Origin: SIG607 sp045537575
Lineage (GTDB): Bacteria; Bacillota; Clostridia; Oscillospirales; Acutalibacteraceae
Direction: 5' to 3'
NCBI GenBank assembly: GCA_045537575.1
Contig: JAZSPU010000007.1
Location: forward strand, 1-33,186
DNA: 33,186 nucleotides
In this document: positions 20,788-29,615 of the stretch, piece after piece
Numbering within the stretch: position 1 is the stretch's first letter
How the letters are laid out: each line of letters starts with the position of its first letter
Notes under the pieces: model-generated
What the model saw: only the letters and a program-made list of their open reading frames with translations
The model's database searches: none
What the model was told of the DNA's origin: nothing
Made by a program: the position numbers and the translations under genes

Positions 20788-21417
20788 ATGATTAACGAAA
20801 AAGCACTTAACAACATTTCATACGGTCTTTACGTTCTGACCGCAAAAGAAGGAGAAAAGGACAATGGCTGTATTATAAACACAGTATCTCAGGTTACCTC
20901 TTCTCCCCTTTCTTTAAGCATTACTGTAAATAAAAACAATTTAACCCACGATATGATACTAAATACCGGCGGATTTAACGTTTCGGTTATTGCTGAAGGC
21001 GCATCCTTTGAACTATTCACAAATTACGGATTTAAAAGCGGCAGAGATGAAGATAAAATTCCCGCTAATGCCAAAAGAAGCGAAAACGGTATTGTTTACG
21101 TAGAGGAAAATATAAATACAGTAATAAGCGCAAAGGTAAAAAACACCGTTGACCTTGGCACTCATACTCTTTTTATTGCCGACGTTACCGAAACTATTGA
21201 CCTTTCCTCTTCGCCTTCTGTAACCTATGCTTATTACCACAAAAATATAAAACCTGCCCCCGTAAAACAGTCGGGAGACGGCAAAAAATGGGTTTGTACC
21301 ATATGCGGATACATTTATGACGATTCAAAGGAGAAAATTCCATTTGAAGAACTGCCTGAAGACTGGGTTTGCCCTCTTTGTATGCATCCAAAGAGCGATT
21401 TTGAACTTATGGATTAA
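20788..21417 (+). CDS. Flavin reductase-rubredoxin fusion (high molecular weight rubredoxin type)
   Basis: This 209-residue protein joins a flavin reductase-like FMN-binding domain (1-155; GLYVLTAKEG, NTVSQVTSSPLSLSITVNK, FNVSVIAEGASFELFTNYGF) to a C-terminal rubredoxin (168-206) with the iron ligands Cys170, Cys173, Cys195 and Cys198 in WVCTICGYIYD and WVCPLC. In anaerobes such proteins pass electrons from NAD(P)H to flavodiiron proteins or rubrerythrin for oxygen or nitric oxide detoxification. The ATG at 20788 follows AAAGGTGA; a GTG at 20779 is possible but overlaps that site. The 5' region contains the hairpin element. Confidence 0.93.
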   Translation: MINEKALNNISYGLYVLTAKEGEKDNGCIINTVSQVTSSPLSLSITVNKNNLTHDMILNTGGFNVSVIAEGASFELFTNYGFKSGRDEDKIPANAKRSENGIVYVEENINTVISAKVKNTVDLGTHTLFIADVTETIDLSSSPSVTYAYYHKNIKPAPVKQSGDGKKWVCTICGYIYDDSKEKIPFEELPEDWVCPLCMHPKSDFELMD

Positions 21418-21483
21418 TATGGTTGAAAAATCCATCTCGGTGTGATAAAATCATAAATAATATAAAAATTAAGGAGATATATT

Positions 21484-22725
21484 ATGTTTTACGACAGATT
21501 AAGTGAATTTGACAGCGAAGTTTATGCTTCGGTTAAAAGAGAAAACGAGCGTCAGTCTCACAATATAGAGCTTATTGCCAGTGAAAATATTGTCAGCGAA
21601 GCTGTTCTTCTTGCAGCAGGCACTCCCCTTACCAACAAGTATGCCAAAGGATATCCCGGCAAACGTTATTACGGCGGCTGTTGCTTCGTTGACGAGGTAG
21701 AAGAAATTGCACGCGAGCGCGCTAAAAAGCTTTTCGGAGCAGAGCACGCAAACGTTCAGCCTCACTCGGGTGCGAGCGCTAACCTTGCTGTATTCTTTGC
21801 TCTTTTAGAGCCGGGTGATACCGTTCTTTCTATGAATCTTTCCGAAGGCGGTCATCTTTCCCACGGTTCTCCCGTTAATATTTCGGGTAAATATTTTAAC
21901 ATCATTCCCTACGGTGTTGACGAAACCACACAGACTATCGACTACGATTTAGTAGAAAAACTCGCTATTGAAAACAAGCCTAAGCTTATATTAGCCGGCG
22001 CTTCCGCTTATGCAAGAGCTATCGACTTTAAGCGTTTCCGCGAGATTGCCGACAAGGTTGGCGCATATCTTCTCGTTGATATGGCTCACATTGCAGGTCT
22101 TGTTGCCGCAGGACTTCACGAAAGTCCCGTACCCTATGCCGACGTTGTTACCACCACTACCCATAAAACCCTTCGCGGTCCCCGTGGCGGTCTTATTCTC
22201 TGCAAGGAGCAGTATGCTAAGCAGATAGACAAGGCTATATTCCCCGGAATTCAGGGCGGTCCTTTAATGCACATTATTGCTGCTAAGGCTGTTGCTCTCG
22301 GCGAAGCACTTACCGATGAATTTAAGGAATATCAGAAGCAGATTATTAAAAATGCCGAATGTCTTGCAAAGGCTCTTAAAGAGGAAGGCTTTAATATCGT
22401 ATCAAACGGTACCGATAACCACCTTATGCTTTTAGACCTTAGAAATATGAACCTTACCGGTAAGGAATTTGAACATATGCTTGATGAAGTTCATATTACC
22501 GCTAATAAAAATACCATTCCTGCCGATCCTCAGAGTCCTTTCGTAACAAGCGGACTTAGAATAGGTACTCCTGCCGTTACAAGCAGAGGCTTTAAAGAGG
22601 CTCAAATGCTAAAAATCGCTCATTGGTTAAAGCTTGTTGCTACCGATTTTGAAAACAGCAAGGAAGCTATTACCAAAGAGGTTATTGAGCTTTGCAATCA
22701 GTTCCCCATATACAGCGAAAAATAA
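21484..22725 (+). CDS. glyA: Serine hydroxymethyltransferase
   Basis: This 413-residue PLP enzyme interconverts serine and tetrahydrofolate with glycine and 5,10-methylenetetrahydrofolate, feeding one-carbon metabolism. Family segments are NIELIASENIVS, NKYAKGYPGKRYYGGC, VQPHSGASANLAVF, LLVDMAHIAGLVAAG and TTTTHKTLRGPRGG with the PLP lysine Lys228. Length and order are normal. AAGGAG is well placed before the ATG. A metallophosphoesterase gene follows after 18 bases in the same direction. Confidence 0.97.
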   Translation: MFYDRLSEFDSEVYASVKRENERQSHNIELIASENIVSEAVLLAAGTPLTNKYAKGYPGKRYYGGCCFVDEVEEIARERAKKLFGAEHANVQPHSGASANLAVFFALLEPGDTVLSMNLSEGGHLSHGSPVNISGKYFNIIPYGVDETTQTIDYDLVEKLAIENKPKLILAGASAYARAIDFKRFREIADKVGAYLLVDMAHIAGLVAAGLHESPVPYADVVTTTTHKTLRGPRGGLILCKEQYAKQIDKAIFPGIQGGPLMHIIAAKAVALGEALTDEFKEYQKQIIKNAECLAKALKEEGFNIVSNGTDNHLMLLDLRNMNLTGKEFEHMLDEVHITANKNTIPADPQSPFVTSGLRIGTPAVTSRGFKEAQMLKIAHWLKLVATDFENSKEAITKEVIELCNQFPIYSEK

Positions 22726-22743
22726 TCACGCGAGGATAAGGTT

Positions 22744-23787
22744 ATGGCTAAAAAATTAAAATTTTCTCTTTTTGCGGATTTCCATTATAAAAAAGGAATG
22801 TATGCAGTTACTCTTGAAGATTTAACAGCAATACTAAACCGCGCCGAAAAGGAAGAGGTTGAAGCAATTCTCCATGCAGGTGATTTCAGCAACGACTATA
22901 ACGGTTCTAAGGAAGTAATTGAGCCCCTTTTAAACAATAAAATGGGTGTTACCGTTTGCGGTGTTTACGGCAATCACGAGCTTGAGTGCGGCAACACAAT
23001 GAGCGACGTAACCAAATTTTTGACCAACGATAAAAACGCCGTTTGGGGCACTAAAGACGGCAAAATCGGTGACGGAAGTATCGCCTATTACTATACCGAC
23101 ATCAAAAATTTCCGTATAATCTGCACCGACAGTAACTATTCCTTTAACAAAGAAGGTTTTTGGGAGCATAACCGCACAGGCAGTTGGGGTTCCCCTTCTG
23201 AAAATATTTTTGGGAACAGTTTAGGCACCGAGCAGCTTAACTGGTTGGAAAAAGTGCTTATTAAGTCCGCCCAAGAAGGCAAAAAGTGTATTGTTATAAG
23301 CCACGACAGTTATTCGGGCAAGTTCAGAAGCACTTCTCCCGATGCTGAATACATAAGACGTCTTTTCGCCCGTGTAAACGCTATGAAAAGCGGTACAGTT
23401 CTTATGGCAATAAACGGCCATATACATACAAATAATGCCGAAATTATAGATAATGTATTTTATCTTGATATGAACACCACAAGAAACAGTTGGTGGCAGC
23501 TTAAAGGAAGCGAACATTACGGCGAAGAACATACCTATTCCTTTACCGAATACGAAAACGGCAAGGCAATTAAAACCTATGACCGTTCCTACGGTGAAGA
23601 TAGAATGAGTAAAAACACTTGGTACACTAAAGATCCGCTAAGTGCTATCGTAACCATAAGCGAAGACGGAGAAATCACCATTGACGGAACGGAAAGTGAA
23701 TACGTTTACGGCATTATTCCTCCCGAAACCAAATGGAATGACTGTGAACCGAGGGTTCTTTCAGGAAATTGGAAACTGGATATATAA
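22744..23787 (+). CDS. Calcineurin-like metallophosphoesterase
   Basis: This 347-residue protein contains the metal-binding motifs of the calcineurin-like superfamily in order: FADFHY (Asp12, His14), HAGDFSND, GNHELE, a histidine in ISHDSYSG and NGHIHTNN. No signal peptide is visible, so it should be cytoplasmic. The C-terminal 80 residues form a small beta-rich tail. The substrate cannot be predicted; nucleotide or phospho-sugar hydrolysis is possible. It follows glyA closely and ends at a terminator. Confidence 0.92.
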   Translation: MAKKLKFSLFADFHYKKGMYAVTLEDLTAILNRAEKEEVEAILHAGDFSNDYNGSKEVIEPLLNNKMGVTVCGVYGNHELECGNTMSDVTKFLTNDKNAVWGTKDGKIGDGSIAYYYTDIKNFRIICTDSNYSFNKEGFWEHNRTGSWGSPSENIFGNSLGTEQLNWLEKVLIKSAQEGKKCIVISHDSYSGKFRSTSPDAEYIRRLFARVNAMKSGTVLMAINGHIHTNNAEIIDNVFYLDMNTTRNSWWQLKGSEHYGEEHTYSFTEYENGKAIKTYDRSYGEDRMSKNTWYTKDPLSAIVTISEDGEITIDGTESEYVYGIIPPETKWNDCEPRVLSGNWKLDI

Positions 23788-23795
23788 GCTAAAAG

Positions 23796-23827
23796 AGCGC
23801 TTTTTTTAAAATAAAAGCGCTTTTTTT
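23796..23827 (+). terminator. Terminator after the metallophosphoesterase gene
   Basis: AGCGCTTTT (23796-23804) pairs with AAAAGCGCT (23813-23821), followed by a run of T. Confidence 0.85.
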
Positions 23828-23830
23828 ATA

Positions 23831-23858
23831 TTGCTTTTTTCGGTAAATATTGTATAAT
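23831..23858 (+). promoter_or_regulatory. Possible promoter of the glycoside hydrolase gene
   Basis: A good -10 TATAAT (23853-23858) has only a weak -35 (TTGCTT, 23831-23836) with a 16-base spacer. GGAGG precedes the ATG at 23889. Confidence 0.5.
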
Positions 23859-23888
23859 ATTTTAAACAGATAATATGGAGGTTTTATT

Positions 23889-25850
23889 ATGTTAAAGCTT
23901 TATAAGGAAAACACCGCAAATTATCCCAGACTTAAAACAGACAAGCATTTCATAAACTATGAAAACGAGTACAAATTCGATGAAATCACCCATAAAACAA
24001 TGGAATTTACCGAAGAAAATCAGGTTTTAAAGGAAGACCTTTGGATAGATTTTGTTAATCAGTTCACCGACCAAATTGACGGTCCCGATGCCGGCTGGCG
24101 CGGTGAGTATTGGGGCAAAATGATGCGTGGCGCTTGTTTTGTATATTCCTATACAAAAAACAAAAAGCTTCTTGAAATTTTAACCGCGACAGTACGTCAC
24201 ATTTTAACCACTCAGGACGAAAAGGGCAGAATATCCTCCTATACCGTAGCGCAGGAATTTACCGGTTGGGATATTTGGAGCCGAAAATACGTGCTTCTCG
24301 GTATGCAGTATTTTCTTGAAATAAATGAAGATAAAGAGCTGGAAAAAGAAGTTATTGCTTCAATGTGCCGTCAGGTAGATTATCTTATTTCCAAGCTTGG
24401 TAATAAAACCGAAGGAAAAATTCCGATTACCCGTACTGCTAAGCATTGGTACGGACTTAACTCTTCCTCAGTTTTAGAGCCTGTTGTACGCCTTTATAAC
24501 ATAACCGGAGAAGAAAGATTTTTAAAATTCGCTAAATATATTGTTAGCGAAGGCGGTTGTTGGGCAGAAAACGTTTTCCAGTTAGCCGAGAAAAAACAGT
24601 TAAAGCTTCACCAGTATCCCGTTACAAAGGCTTATGAAATGACCTCTTGCTTTGAAGGCTTACTTGAGCTTTACAGAATAACAGGAGAAGAGTGGTATAA
24701 AACTGCAATTCTTAATTTTGCCGATTTAATTTTAGAAGATGAGTTTACTGTTATAGGTTCTGCAGGCTGTACTCACGAGCTTTTCGACCACTCTAAAGTA
24801 CGTCAGGCAAACACCACCAATTACTACGTTATGCAGGAAACCTGTGTTACCGTAACACTTATGAAGTTCTTTATGCAGCTTAACCTCTTAACCGCTGATG
24901 CTAAGTACATTGATGCTTACGAAATTTCTTATTATAACGGTTTCTTAGGCGCGGTTAACGTTGAAGGCAGACTTGGTACCAGCACAACCTTAGATAGTGA
25001 ACGCGCACAAAATCCTGCTATTGTTCCTATTGTTTTACCCTTCACAAGCTACAGTCCTTTAACTACGGGAACCAGAGGCGGTAATATCGGCGGACTTAAG
25101 GTTATGAAGAACAACAAATACTACGGCTGTTGCGTATGTATTGCAGGCGCAGGTATAGGCAGTGTTCATAAAACTGCTCTTATGACCACCGAAAACGGCT
25201 TAGCGCTGAACCTTTACATAAACGGTGTTATGCGCTCCTTTGCTCCAAATGGCAGTCCCGTTGAAATTAAAATCGACACAAAATATCCTAGCGAAAATAC
25301 TGTTAGAATCACCCTTAACAATTTGGGCAAGGAAGAATTTATCTTAAAGCTTCGTAATCCTTCCTTTAGCCGTAACACTAAAATCGCTCAAAACGGAGCA
25401 GAAATCGAAGTTACAGCAGGATACAATGAGATTATATGTAAAAACGAAACAGAAGTAATTGATATCGCCTTCGATATGCCCCTTACTGTTGTTAAGCCTA
25501 TCCCCTATGGCAATCAGGTGCTTATGAACAAGGTTATCTGGGGCGGAAACTGTGTAGTTATCCCCACTTATGATGAGGAAGACCCCGAAGCAAAGAACAC
25601 TATTGCTCTTCAAAGAGGCCCACTAATGTTAGCTCAGGATTCACGTTTCGGATATGATATGACAAAAGCGGCAAAAATCGTTGACGAAAACGGTATTGTT
25701 GCTTTTGAAAAAGCATCTGCCGATTTTGAAACCTTGCTCACACTAAACGTAAAAACCGAAGACGGATATATTACGCTTTGCGACTACGCAAGTTCAGGAA
25801 AACTGCTTGACGAAGATAACAAAGCAGCCGTTTGGATAAAAAATATCTAA
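23889..25850 (+). CDS. GH127-type beta-L-arabinofuranosidase-like glycoside hydrolase
   Basis: This 653-residue protein has an (alpha/alpha)6-type N-terminal part with WRGEYWGKMMRGA and TRTAKHWYGLNSSS, followed by beta-sandwich regions (residues 420-650). The zinc cluster ligands of GH127 are recognisable: Glu317 and Cys319 in MQETCVTV, and the adjacent Cys414-Cys415 in YYGCCVCIAG; in that family one of the paired cysteines acts as the nucleophile. There is no signal peptide, so it is intracellular and probably works on imported oligosaccharides. The family also holds members of other specificity, so arabinofuranosidase is the best but not the only call. It sits alone between two terminators. 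Confidence 0.85.
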   Translation: MLKLYKENTANYPRLKTDKHFINYENEYKFDEITHKTMEFTEENQVLKEDLWIDFVNQFTDQIDGPDAGWRGEYWGKMMRGACFVYSYTKNKKLLEILTATVRHILTTQDEKGRISSYTVAQEFTGWDIWSRKYVLLGMQYFLEINEDKELEKEVIASMCRQVDYLISKLGNKTEGKIPITRTAKHWYGLNSSSVLEPVVRLYNITGEERFLKFAKYIVSEGGCWAENVFQLAEKKQLKLHQYPVTKAYEMTSCFEGLLELYRITGEEWYKTAILNFADLILEDEFTVIGSAGCTHELFDHSKVRQANTTNYYVMQETCVTVTLMKFFMQLNLLTADAKYIDAYEISYYNGFLGAVNVEGRLGTSTTLDSERAQNPAIVPIVLPFTSYSPLTTGTRGGNIGGLKVMKNNKYYGCCVCIAGAGIGSVHKTALMTTENGLALNLYINGVMRSFAPNGSPVEIKIDTKYPSENTVRITLNNLGKEEFILKLRNPSFSRNTKIAQNGAEIEVTAGYNEIICKNETEVIDIAFDMPLTVVKPIPYGNQVLMNKVIWGGNCVVIPTYDEEDPEAKNTIALQRGPLMLAQDSRFGYDMTKAAKIVDENGIVAFEKASADFETLLTLNVKTEDGYITLCDYASSGKLLDEDNKAAVWIKNI

Positions 25851-25856
25851 TATACA

Positions 25857-25889
25857 AAAAACGCCTTAGGCTTAGCCTAAGGCGTTTTT
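25857..25889. terminator. Bidirectional intrinsic terminator
   Basis: A perfect 15-bp stem (25857-25871 with 25875-25889, loop TTA) with A-run and T-run flanks serves the convergent glycoside hydrolase and zinc-ribbon genes. Confidence 0.93.
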
Positions 25890-25898
25890 AACTAACTA

Positions 25899-26387
25899 TT
25901 AATAGTATCTGAATTCATCAACAAAATCCACTGCGCCAAAACCCAAAACAGTAAAAAAGACAAGGAAAAGCACAAAGATTGCTACACCTACAAGAGCAGC
26001 GCACCAATAGGAACGTGCAAAGCTTCTGCGGTTAAGATTTCCTCTTGAGAAAGAGAACACAATAAGGAAAACGAAACCTACAATGGGGATAGCGAAAAGA
26101 AGCTGAAGTCCGAAATATCCCCAAGCGCCAACGGGCTTTAGGTGATCAGGAAGGTCTTCTACAGTAATTTCTTTTTGAGCAGGCGCCTCCTGATAAACAG
26201 GCTGTTGATATACGGACTGAGCAACCACAGGCTCTGCAACAACAGGCTGTGCTTCTACTACAGGTTCTGCTGCTATAGGTTCTGCTACAGGCTGAGCCTC
26301 AGCAACAGGCTGTTCAATAGCAATTCCGCAACCTACACAGAACTTGCTGTCATCACTAATTTCAATTCCGCAATTTTTACAAATCAT
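25899..26387 (-). CDS. Zinc-ribbon membrane protein
   Basis: This 162-residue protein starts with a zinc ribbon (Cys3, Cys6, Cys17, Cys20 in ICKNCG and FCVGCG), continues with a low-complexity Pro/Val/Ala/Glu linker of repeated P-V-(V)-A-E units (about 26-70), and ends with two membrane helices (91-113, 128-150) joined by RGNLNRRSFARSYW. This arrangement is common in Clostridia and of unknown role; the basic loop is shared among such proteins as I recall. The repeats could vary in length between strains. A GAGAGGG site lies before the ATG. Confidence 0.85.
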   Translation of the reverse strand: MICKNCGIEISDDSKFCVGCGIAIEQPVAEAQPVAEPIAAEPVVEAQPVVAEPVVAQSVYQQPVYQEAPAQKEITVEDLPDHLKPVGAWGYFGLQLLFAIPIVGFVFLIVFSFSRGNLNRRSFARSYWCAALVGVAIFVLFLVFFTVLGFGAVDFVDEFRYY

Positions 26388-26463
26388 AAATAAACCCTCT
26401 CTTCATAAAAGATTAGCTTTACGCTAGGTTTATTGTAATATAATTTTTCAAAAATTGCAACTA

Positions 26464-27351
26464 TTAATCTTTTCTTTCGTCGCCCCAGAAGAAAAGCGCA
26501 ACTGTACCGGGGCCTGTATGACTGCCTATGGTAGTACCTATCCAGTTGATTTCAACTTCGCCGTCAAGCTTTTTAAAGCGTTCTTCAACGAGTCTTTTTA
26601 CCTCTAAAGCATCTTCAATACAATCAGAATGACAAATATAGCATTTCTGATTATAGTCAAGACCATCCTTACAATGCTTTTCCATTTTTTCAACTATTGC
26701 CGCGATTACCCTTTTCTTAGAACGGATTTTTTCTCTTGCAATAAGTCTTCCTTCGTGGTTCATATTCAGCAGTGGACAAATTCCAAGCATACCGCCAAAG
26801 AAACCTGAAACCTTTGATACTCTGCCGCCCTTAACGTAAAAGGTAAGGTCGGTTGAGAAAAACCAATAGTGCATTTTAAGGCGGTTGTCTTCTGCCCATA
26901 CTCTTATTTCATCAATGCCTTTTCCCTCGTCTCTTAAATCGGCTAGTTTATCAATAAAAAGTCCGTAGCCTGATGAAGCTCCCAGTGAATCAACAATATA
27001 AAGCTTTCTTTCAGGAAATTCTTCTCTTAAAATTTCAGCGGCATTTCTTGCAGAATTAAAACTGCCCGAAAGTCCTGAGGAAAGACTAAGGTGAAGTACA
27101 TCTTTGCCTTCACTTAAAAATTTTCTGAAATATTCAATATATTCATCAACATTTATCTGAGAAGTACGGGTATCCTCCCCCGCAACCATACGCGCATAAA
27201 AATCGTTAAAGGGTACGCTTTCGCCTAAATCGTCAATATAATCGGTGCCCCCAAGATTGAAATGGAAGCAGATGTAGTTAATGTTTCTTTCTTCAAAATG
27301 TGCTTTTGAAATGTCAGCCGTTGAACAGGCACTAAGAATAAATTCGCTCAT
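26464..27351 (-). CDS. DegV family protein (fatty-acid binding)
   Basis: This 295-residue protein has the DegV pattern: FILSACSTADIS at the start, DTRTSQINVDEYIEYF near residue 60-75, LHLSLSSGLSGSFNSA, IYIVDSLGASSGYGLF-like segment, VKGGRVSK and IGSHTGPGTVALFFWG at the end. DegV/FakB proteins hold fatty acids for a FakA kinase; no FakA gene is in the window. AAGGAG lies before the ATG at 27351. An inverted repeat upstream (27432-27471) may control it. Confidence 0.93.
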   Translation of the reverse strand: MSEFILSACSTADISKAHFEERNINYICFHFNLGGTDYIDDLGESVPFNDFYARMVAGEDTRTSQINVDEYIEYFRKFLSEGKDVLHLSLSSGLSGSFNSARNAAEILREEFPERKLYIVDSLGASSGYGLFIDKLADLRDEGKGIDEIRVWAEDNRLKMHYWFFSTDLTFYVKGGRVSKVSGFFGGMLGICPLLNMNHEGRLIAREKIRSKKRVIAAIVEKMEKHCKDGLDYNQKCYICHSDCIEDALEVKRLVEERFKKLDGEVEINWIGTTIGSHTGPGTVALFFWGDERKD

Positions 27352-27431
27352 AAATAGACTCCTTTTTGCATTTTGCTCTTATATTTTACTCTAAGTGCAG
27401 TAAAACATTCAACCTACTCTAAAAGATGCCC

Positions 27432-27471
27432 ATTCTACTGTTTAAAAAGGCCTCTCTACCCACAGTAGAAT
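27432..27471. repeat. Spaced inverted repeat upstream of the DegV gene
   Basis: ATTCTACTG (27432-27440) and CAGTAGAAT (27463-27471) are exact inverted copies with 22 bases between. This may be an operator for a fatty-acid regulator or a structured leader; nothing decides between these. Confidence 0.4.
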
Positions 27472-27519
27472 TTGTGTTTTATATTGCGATTTAATGTCGT
27501 TTATGGTAAAATGAAGACA

Positions 27520-27555
27520 AAAAATCTGCCGAAGAAAAATCTTCGGCAGATTTTT
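27520..27555 (-). terminator. Terminator of the RRXRR-like protein gene
   Basis: A perfect 16-bp stem (27520-27535 with 27540-27555), with a T-run on the minus strand, starts one base after the stop of the gene at 27557-28213. Confidence 0.9.
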
Positions 27556-27556
27556 G

Positions 27557-28213
27557 TTAACCTAAATGTCTGATGGTATCTAACATATTAGAAAGAATTT
27601 CTGCACCTTGTTCAGTTTCGTAAAATCCTACTTCTGTTACGATCTTAGAAAGCATTTCTAATGCTTTGCTTTTTGCACTTTCTTCCTTAGGCTTTAAATC
27701 ATCATACATTTTTTCATAAAGAGCAATTAATTTTTGATTCGTTGCTTCTCTTGCTTTAATGATTTCTCCTACTGCTTTGGCTTGTTCCTGTGTTCCTACA
27801 TCACCAGGTCCACCCGATTTCATTTTACCAAGCTCCAAAATCGCATCAGTAACAAACGCCTGACCAAGTGATATCTCTTCGAGTTTACCTAATATGTAAT
27901 CAATGGTCAACTTTTCTGAAAGCTGTTGTTCTACAGTTGAATTAAACGGATTAGCCATAGCATCATCAACCCTTCTGGGAGTTCCGTTACTGTTAGATGG
28001 ATTGTTGTTTTCGATAGAATCAACTTTTTTATTTTCTGACATAATTTTGTCCTCCAATTCGACATTTGGCGGACACGCAAGGCATATAGTATTTTCATCT
28101 ATGAAGCGTGCCCTGCCATTTTTAACAAGACCTTTTGCCCTTTTTGGGTAGGTCGCCTCATATTCATTTCCTTGTTCATCTACAACAAAAATGTTTTTTT
28201 CGATGGGTATCAT
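27557..28213 (-). CDS. Hypothetical protein with RRXRR-like N-terminus
   Basis: This 218-residue protein begins with about 50 residues (NIFVVDEQGNEYEATYPKRA and then GLVKNGRARFIDENTICLA) that look like the RRXRR nucleic-acid-binding domain found at the N-terminus of IscB-type and related nucleases. The remainder is a charged linker (50-95) followed by a helical region (ISLGQAFVTDAILELGKM, IIKAREATNQKLIALYEKMY) without catalytic motifs. I recall the same protein type in many Clostridia without known function. The AAGGGG site is unusually close to the ATG at 28213, but no better start is seen. It ends at its own terminator, so it is a single-gene unit. Confidence 0.75.
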   Translation of the reverse strand: MIPIEKNIFVVDEQGNEYEATYPKRAKGLVKNGRARFIDENTICLACPPNVELEDKIMSENKKVDSIENNNPSNSNGTPRRVDDAMANPFNSTVEQQLSEKLTIDYILGKLEEISLGQAFVTDAILELGKMKSGGPGDVGTQEQAKAVGEIIKAREATNQKLIALYEKMYDDLKPKEESAKSKALEMLSKIVTEVGFYETEQGAEILSNMLDTIRHLG

Positions 28214-28351
28214 CCCCTTATTGTAAATATGTGATACTGTTTTTTGTTATGGGTGCCGTCCCCATTCACAAATAAAGTATAGCATATTACATTTACAAAT
28301 TCAATAGTTATATCAAAGTTACGGCAGAATTAGTAGTCATGCTTTCTTTGT

Positions 28352-28462
28352 CTAACTATTAAAAAACAATGTTTTAAACGGCATTTCTTGTGGTATAACT
28401 TCCAATGTATCGGTAGGGTTCTTCTCATATATATCTTGAAAATCTTTATAAAAAATGTTATA
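28352..28462 (-). pseudogene. Possible coding remnant, 36 codons
   Basis: Between a TAA and a TAG, one minus-strand frame has 36 codons with protein-like composition (KDFQDIYEKNPTDTLEVIPQ and EMPFKTLFF). It has no start near its beginning and no ribosome site. It may be the tail of a gene cut off by the element at 28509-28816. This is a weak call. Confidence 0.25.
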
Positions 28463-28508
28463 TTAAATGTAATAAAAAGCTTGTTGTTATGCAAGAATTA
28501 CTAACTTA

Positions 28509-28816
28509 GCCTCACTCTAACGAGAGAGGTGGCAAAACGTTAGTTTTGACGGAGGGAGAGAATATGAAAGAATATAATAAAGCCAATATCCCTCTTGCAA
28601 AAGCCTTAAGGAAAAATATGACACCTTGGGAACGAAAACTGTGGTATGAGTTTTTGAGATATTACCCTATAAGATTTCAAAGACAAAAAGCTATTGGAAA
28701 CTATATAACAGATTTCTATTGTGCAAAAGCAAGACTTGTTGTTGAGCTCGACGGCGGCGGTTAAAAAATCTCTCCCTCAGTCAGCTTCGCTGACAGCTCC
28801 CTCGTCAGAGTGAGCC
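28509..28816. mobile_element. Non-autonomous element with inverted ends carrying a truncated DUF559 gene
   Basis: The left arm (28509-28563, starting GCCTCACTCTAACGAG, ending GGAGGGAGAGAAT) and right arm (28768-28816, ending CTCGTCAGAGTGAGCC) are imperfect inverted repeats of about 50 bases. Each arm also holds its own small hairpin (CAAAAC...GTTTTG; GTCAGC-TTC-GCTGAC). Between them is a shortened DUF559 gene in the plus direction. The GGAGGG in the left arm is the gene's ribosome site. I recall similar arms flanking DUF559 genes in other Clostridia. Confidence 0.7.
28564..28764 (+). pseudogene. Truncated DUF559 (Vsr-like endonuclease fold) gene
   Basis: The 66-codon frame starts MKEYNKANIPLAKALRKNMT, continues with TPWERKLWYEFLRYYPIRFQRQKAIGNYITDFYC-like sequence and stops after KARLVVELDGGG. 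DUF559 proteins normally run to about 115-130 residues and have an ELDG(G/S)QHxE motif just here, followed by a final strand. This copy therefore has the first half of the PD-(D/E)xK-like fold and lacks the part after ELDG, and it joins directly to the right inverted arm of the element. It is unlikely to be an active nuclease. Confidence 0.82.
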
Positions 28817-28875
28817 AATGTGTAGTTTATCCCTAATTAAACACAAGCATAAAACAAACAAAAGGAGTGAGGCAA

Positions 28876-29544
28876 TTGGTACATTTAGGTAACGATTGGG
28901 ATGAAATTTTAGAGGATGAATTTAATAAGCCTTATTATTTAAAATTAAGGCAATTTTTAAAGGAAGAGTATGGCACTAAAACAATTTATCCCCATATGAA
29001 TAATATTTTTTCAGCCCTTAAAGCATCATCCTTTAAGGATACCAAGGTGGTAATTTTAGGACAAGACCCCTATCACGAGCCAAATCAGGCCCACGGTCTT
29101 TGCTTTTCGGTATTAAAGGGTGTTGCCCCTCCGCCTTCCCTTGTAAACATTTACAAAGAGCTTCATGATGATATAGGCTTTAAAATCCCCGCCCATGGAG
29201 AACTTACAAAATGGGCAGAGCAAGGAATACTTATGCTCAATACCGTTTTAACGGTACGTAAAGGTCTGGCAAATTCACACAAGGGTATGGGCTGGGAAAC
29301 CTTTACCGACAGAGTTATAAGCGAACTTAATAAAAAAGAAACCCCTGTGGTATTTTTACTTTGGGGCTCTCCCGCAAGACAAAAGGCGCAGATAATCACT
29401 AATCCTATTCATATAAAGCTTACCTGCCCTCATCCAAGTCCCCTTTCCGCCTACCGCGGTTTCTTTGGATGCAAACATTTTTCTAAAACAAATGAAATAC
29501 TAATTAAAAACGGTCTTACCCCTATTGATTGGCAAATTGATTAG
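28876..29544 (+). CDS. ung: Uracil-DNA glycosylase
   Basis: This 222-residue enzyme removes uracil from DNA in base excision repair. The family 1 motifs are clear: GQDPYHEPNQAHGL (residues 62-75, with catalytic Asp64), LLWGSPA and the HPSPLSAYRGFFG loop. I choose a TTG start at 28876, because AAAGGAG (28861-28867) is 8 bases before it and the usual start VHLGNDWD follows; the GTG at 28867 would overlap the ribosome site. It follows the DUF559 element and ends in a bidirectional terminator shared with nifJ. Confidence 0.96.
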   Translation: MVHLGNDWDEILEDEFNKPYYLKLRQFLKEEYGTKTIYPHMNNIFSALKASSFKDTKVVILGQDPYHEPNQAHGLCFSVLKGVAPPPSLVNIYKELHDDIGFKIPAHGELTKWAEQGILMLNTVLTVRKGLANSHKGMGWETFTDRVISELNKKETPVVFLLWGSPARQKAQIITNPIHIKLTCPHPSPLSAYRGFFGCKHFSKTNEILIKNGLTPIDWQID

Positions 29545-29567
29545 GATATAAAAACGCTTTATAAAAC

Positions 29568-29602
29568 AAAAATGCTGAGGTTTTTACACCTCAGCATTTT
29601 TT
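29568..29602. terminator. Bidirectional intrinsic terminator between ung and nifJ
   Basis: AAAAATGCTGAGGT (29568-29581) pairs with ACCTCAGCATTTTT, T-rich on the plus side and A-rich on the other, between convergent genes. Confidence 0.9.
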
Positions 29603-29615
29603 ATATGGTATTTAA

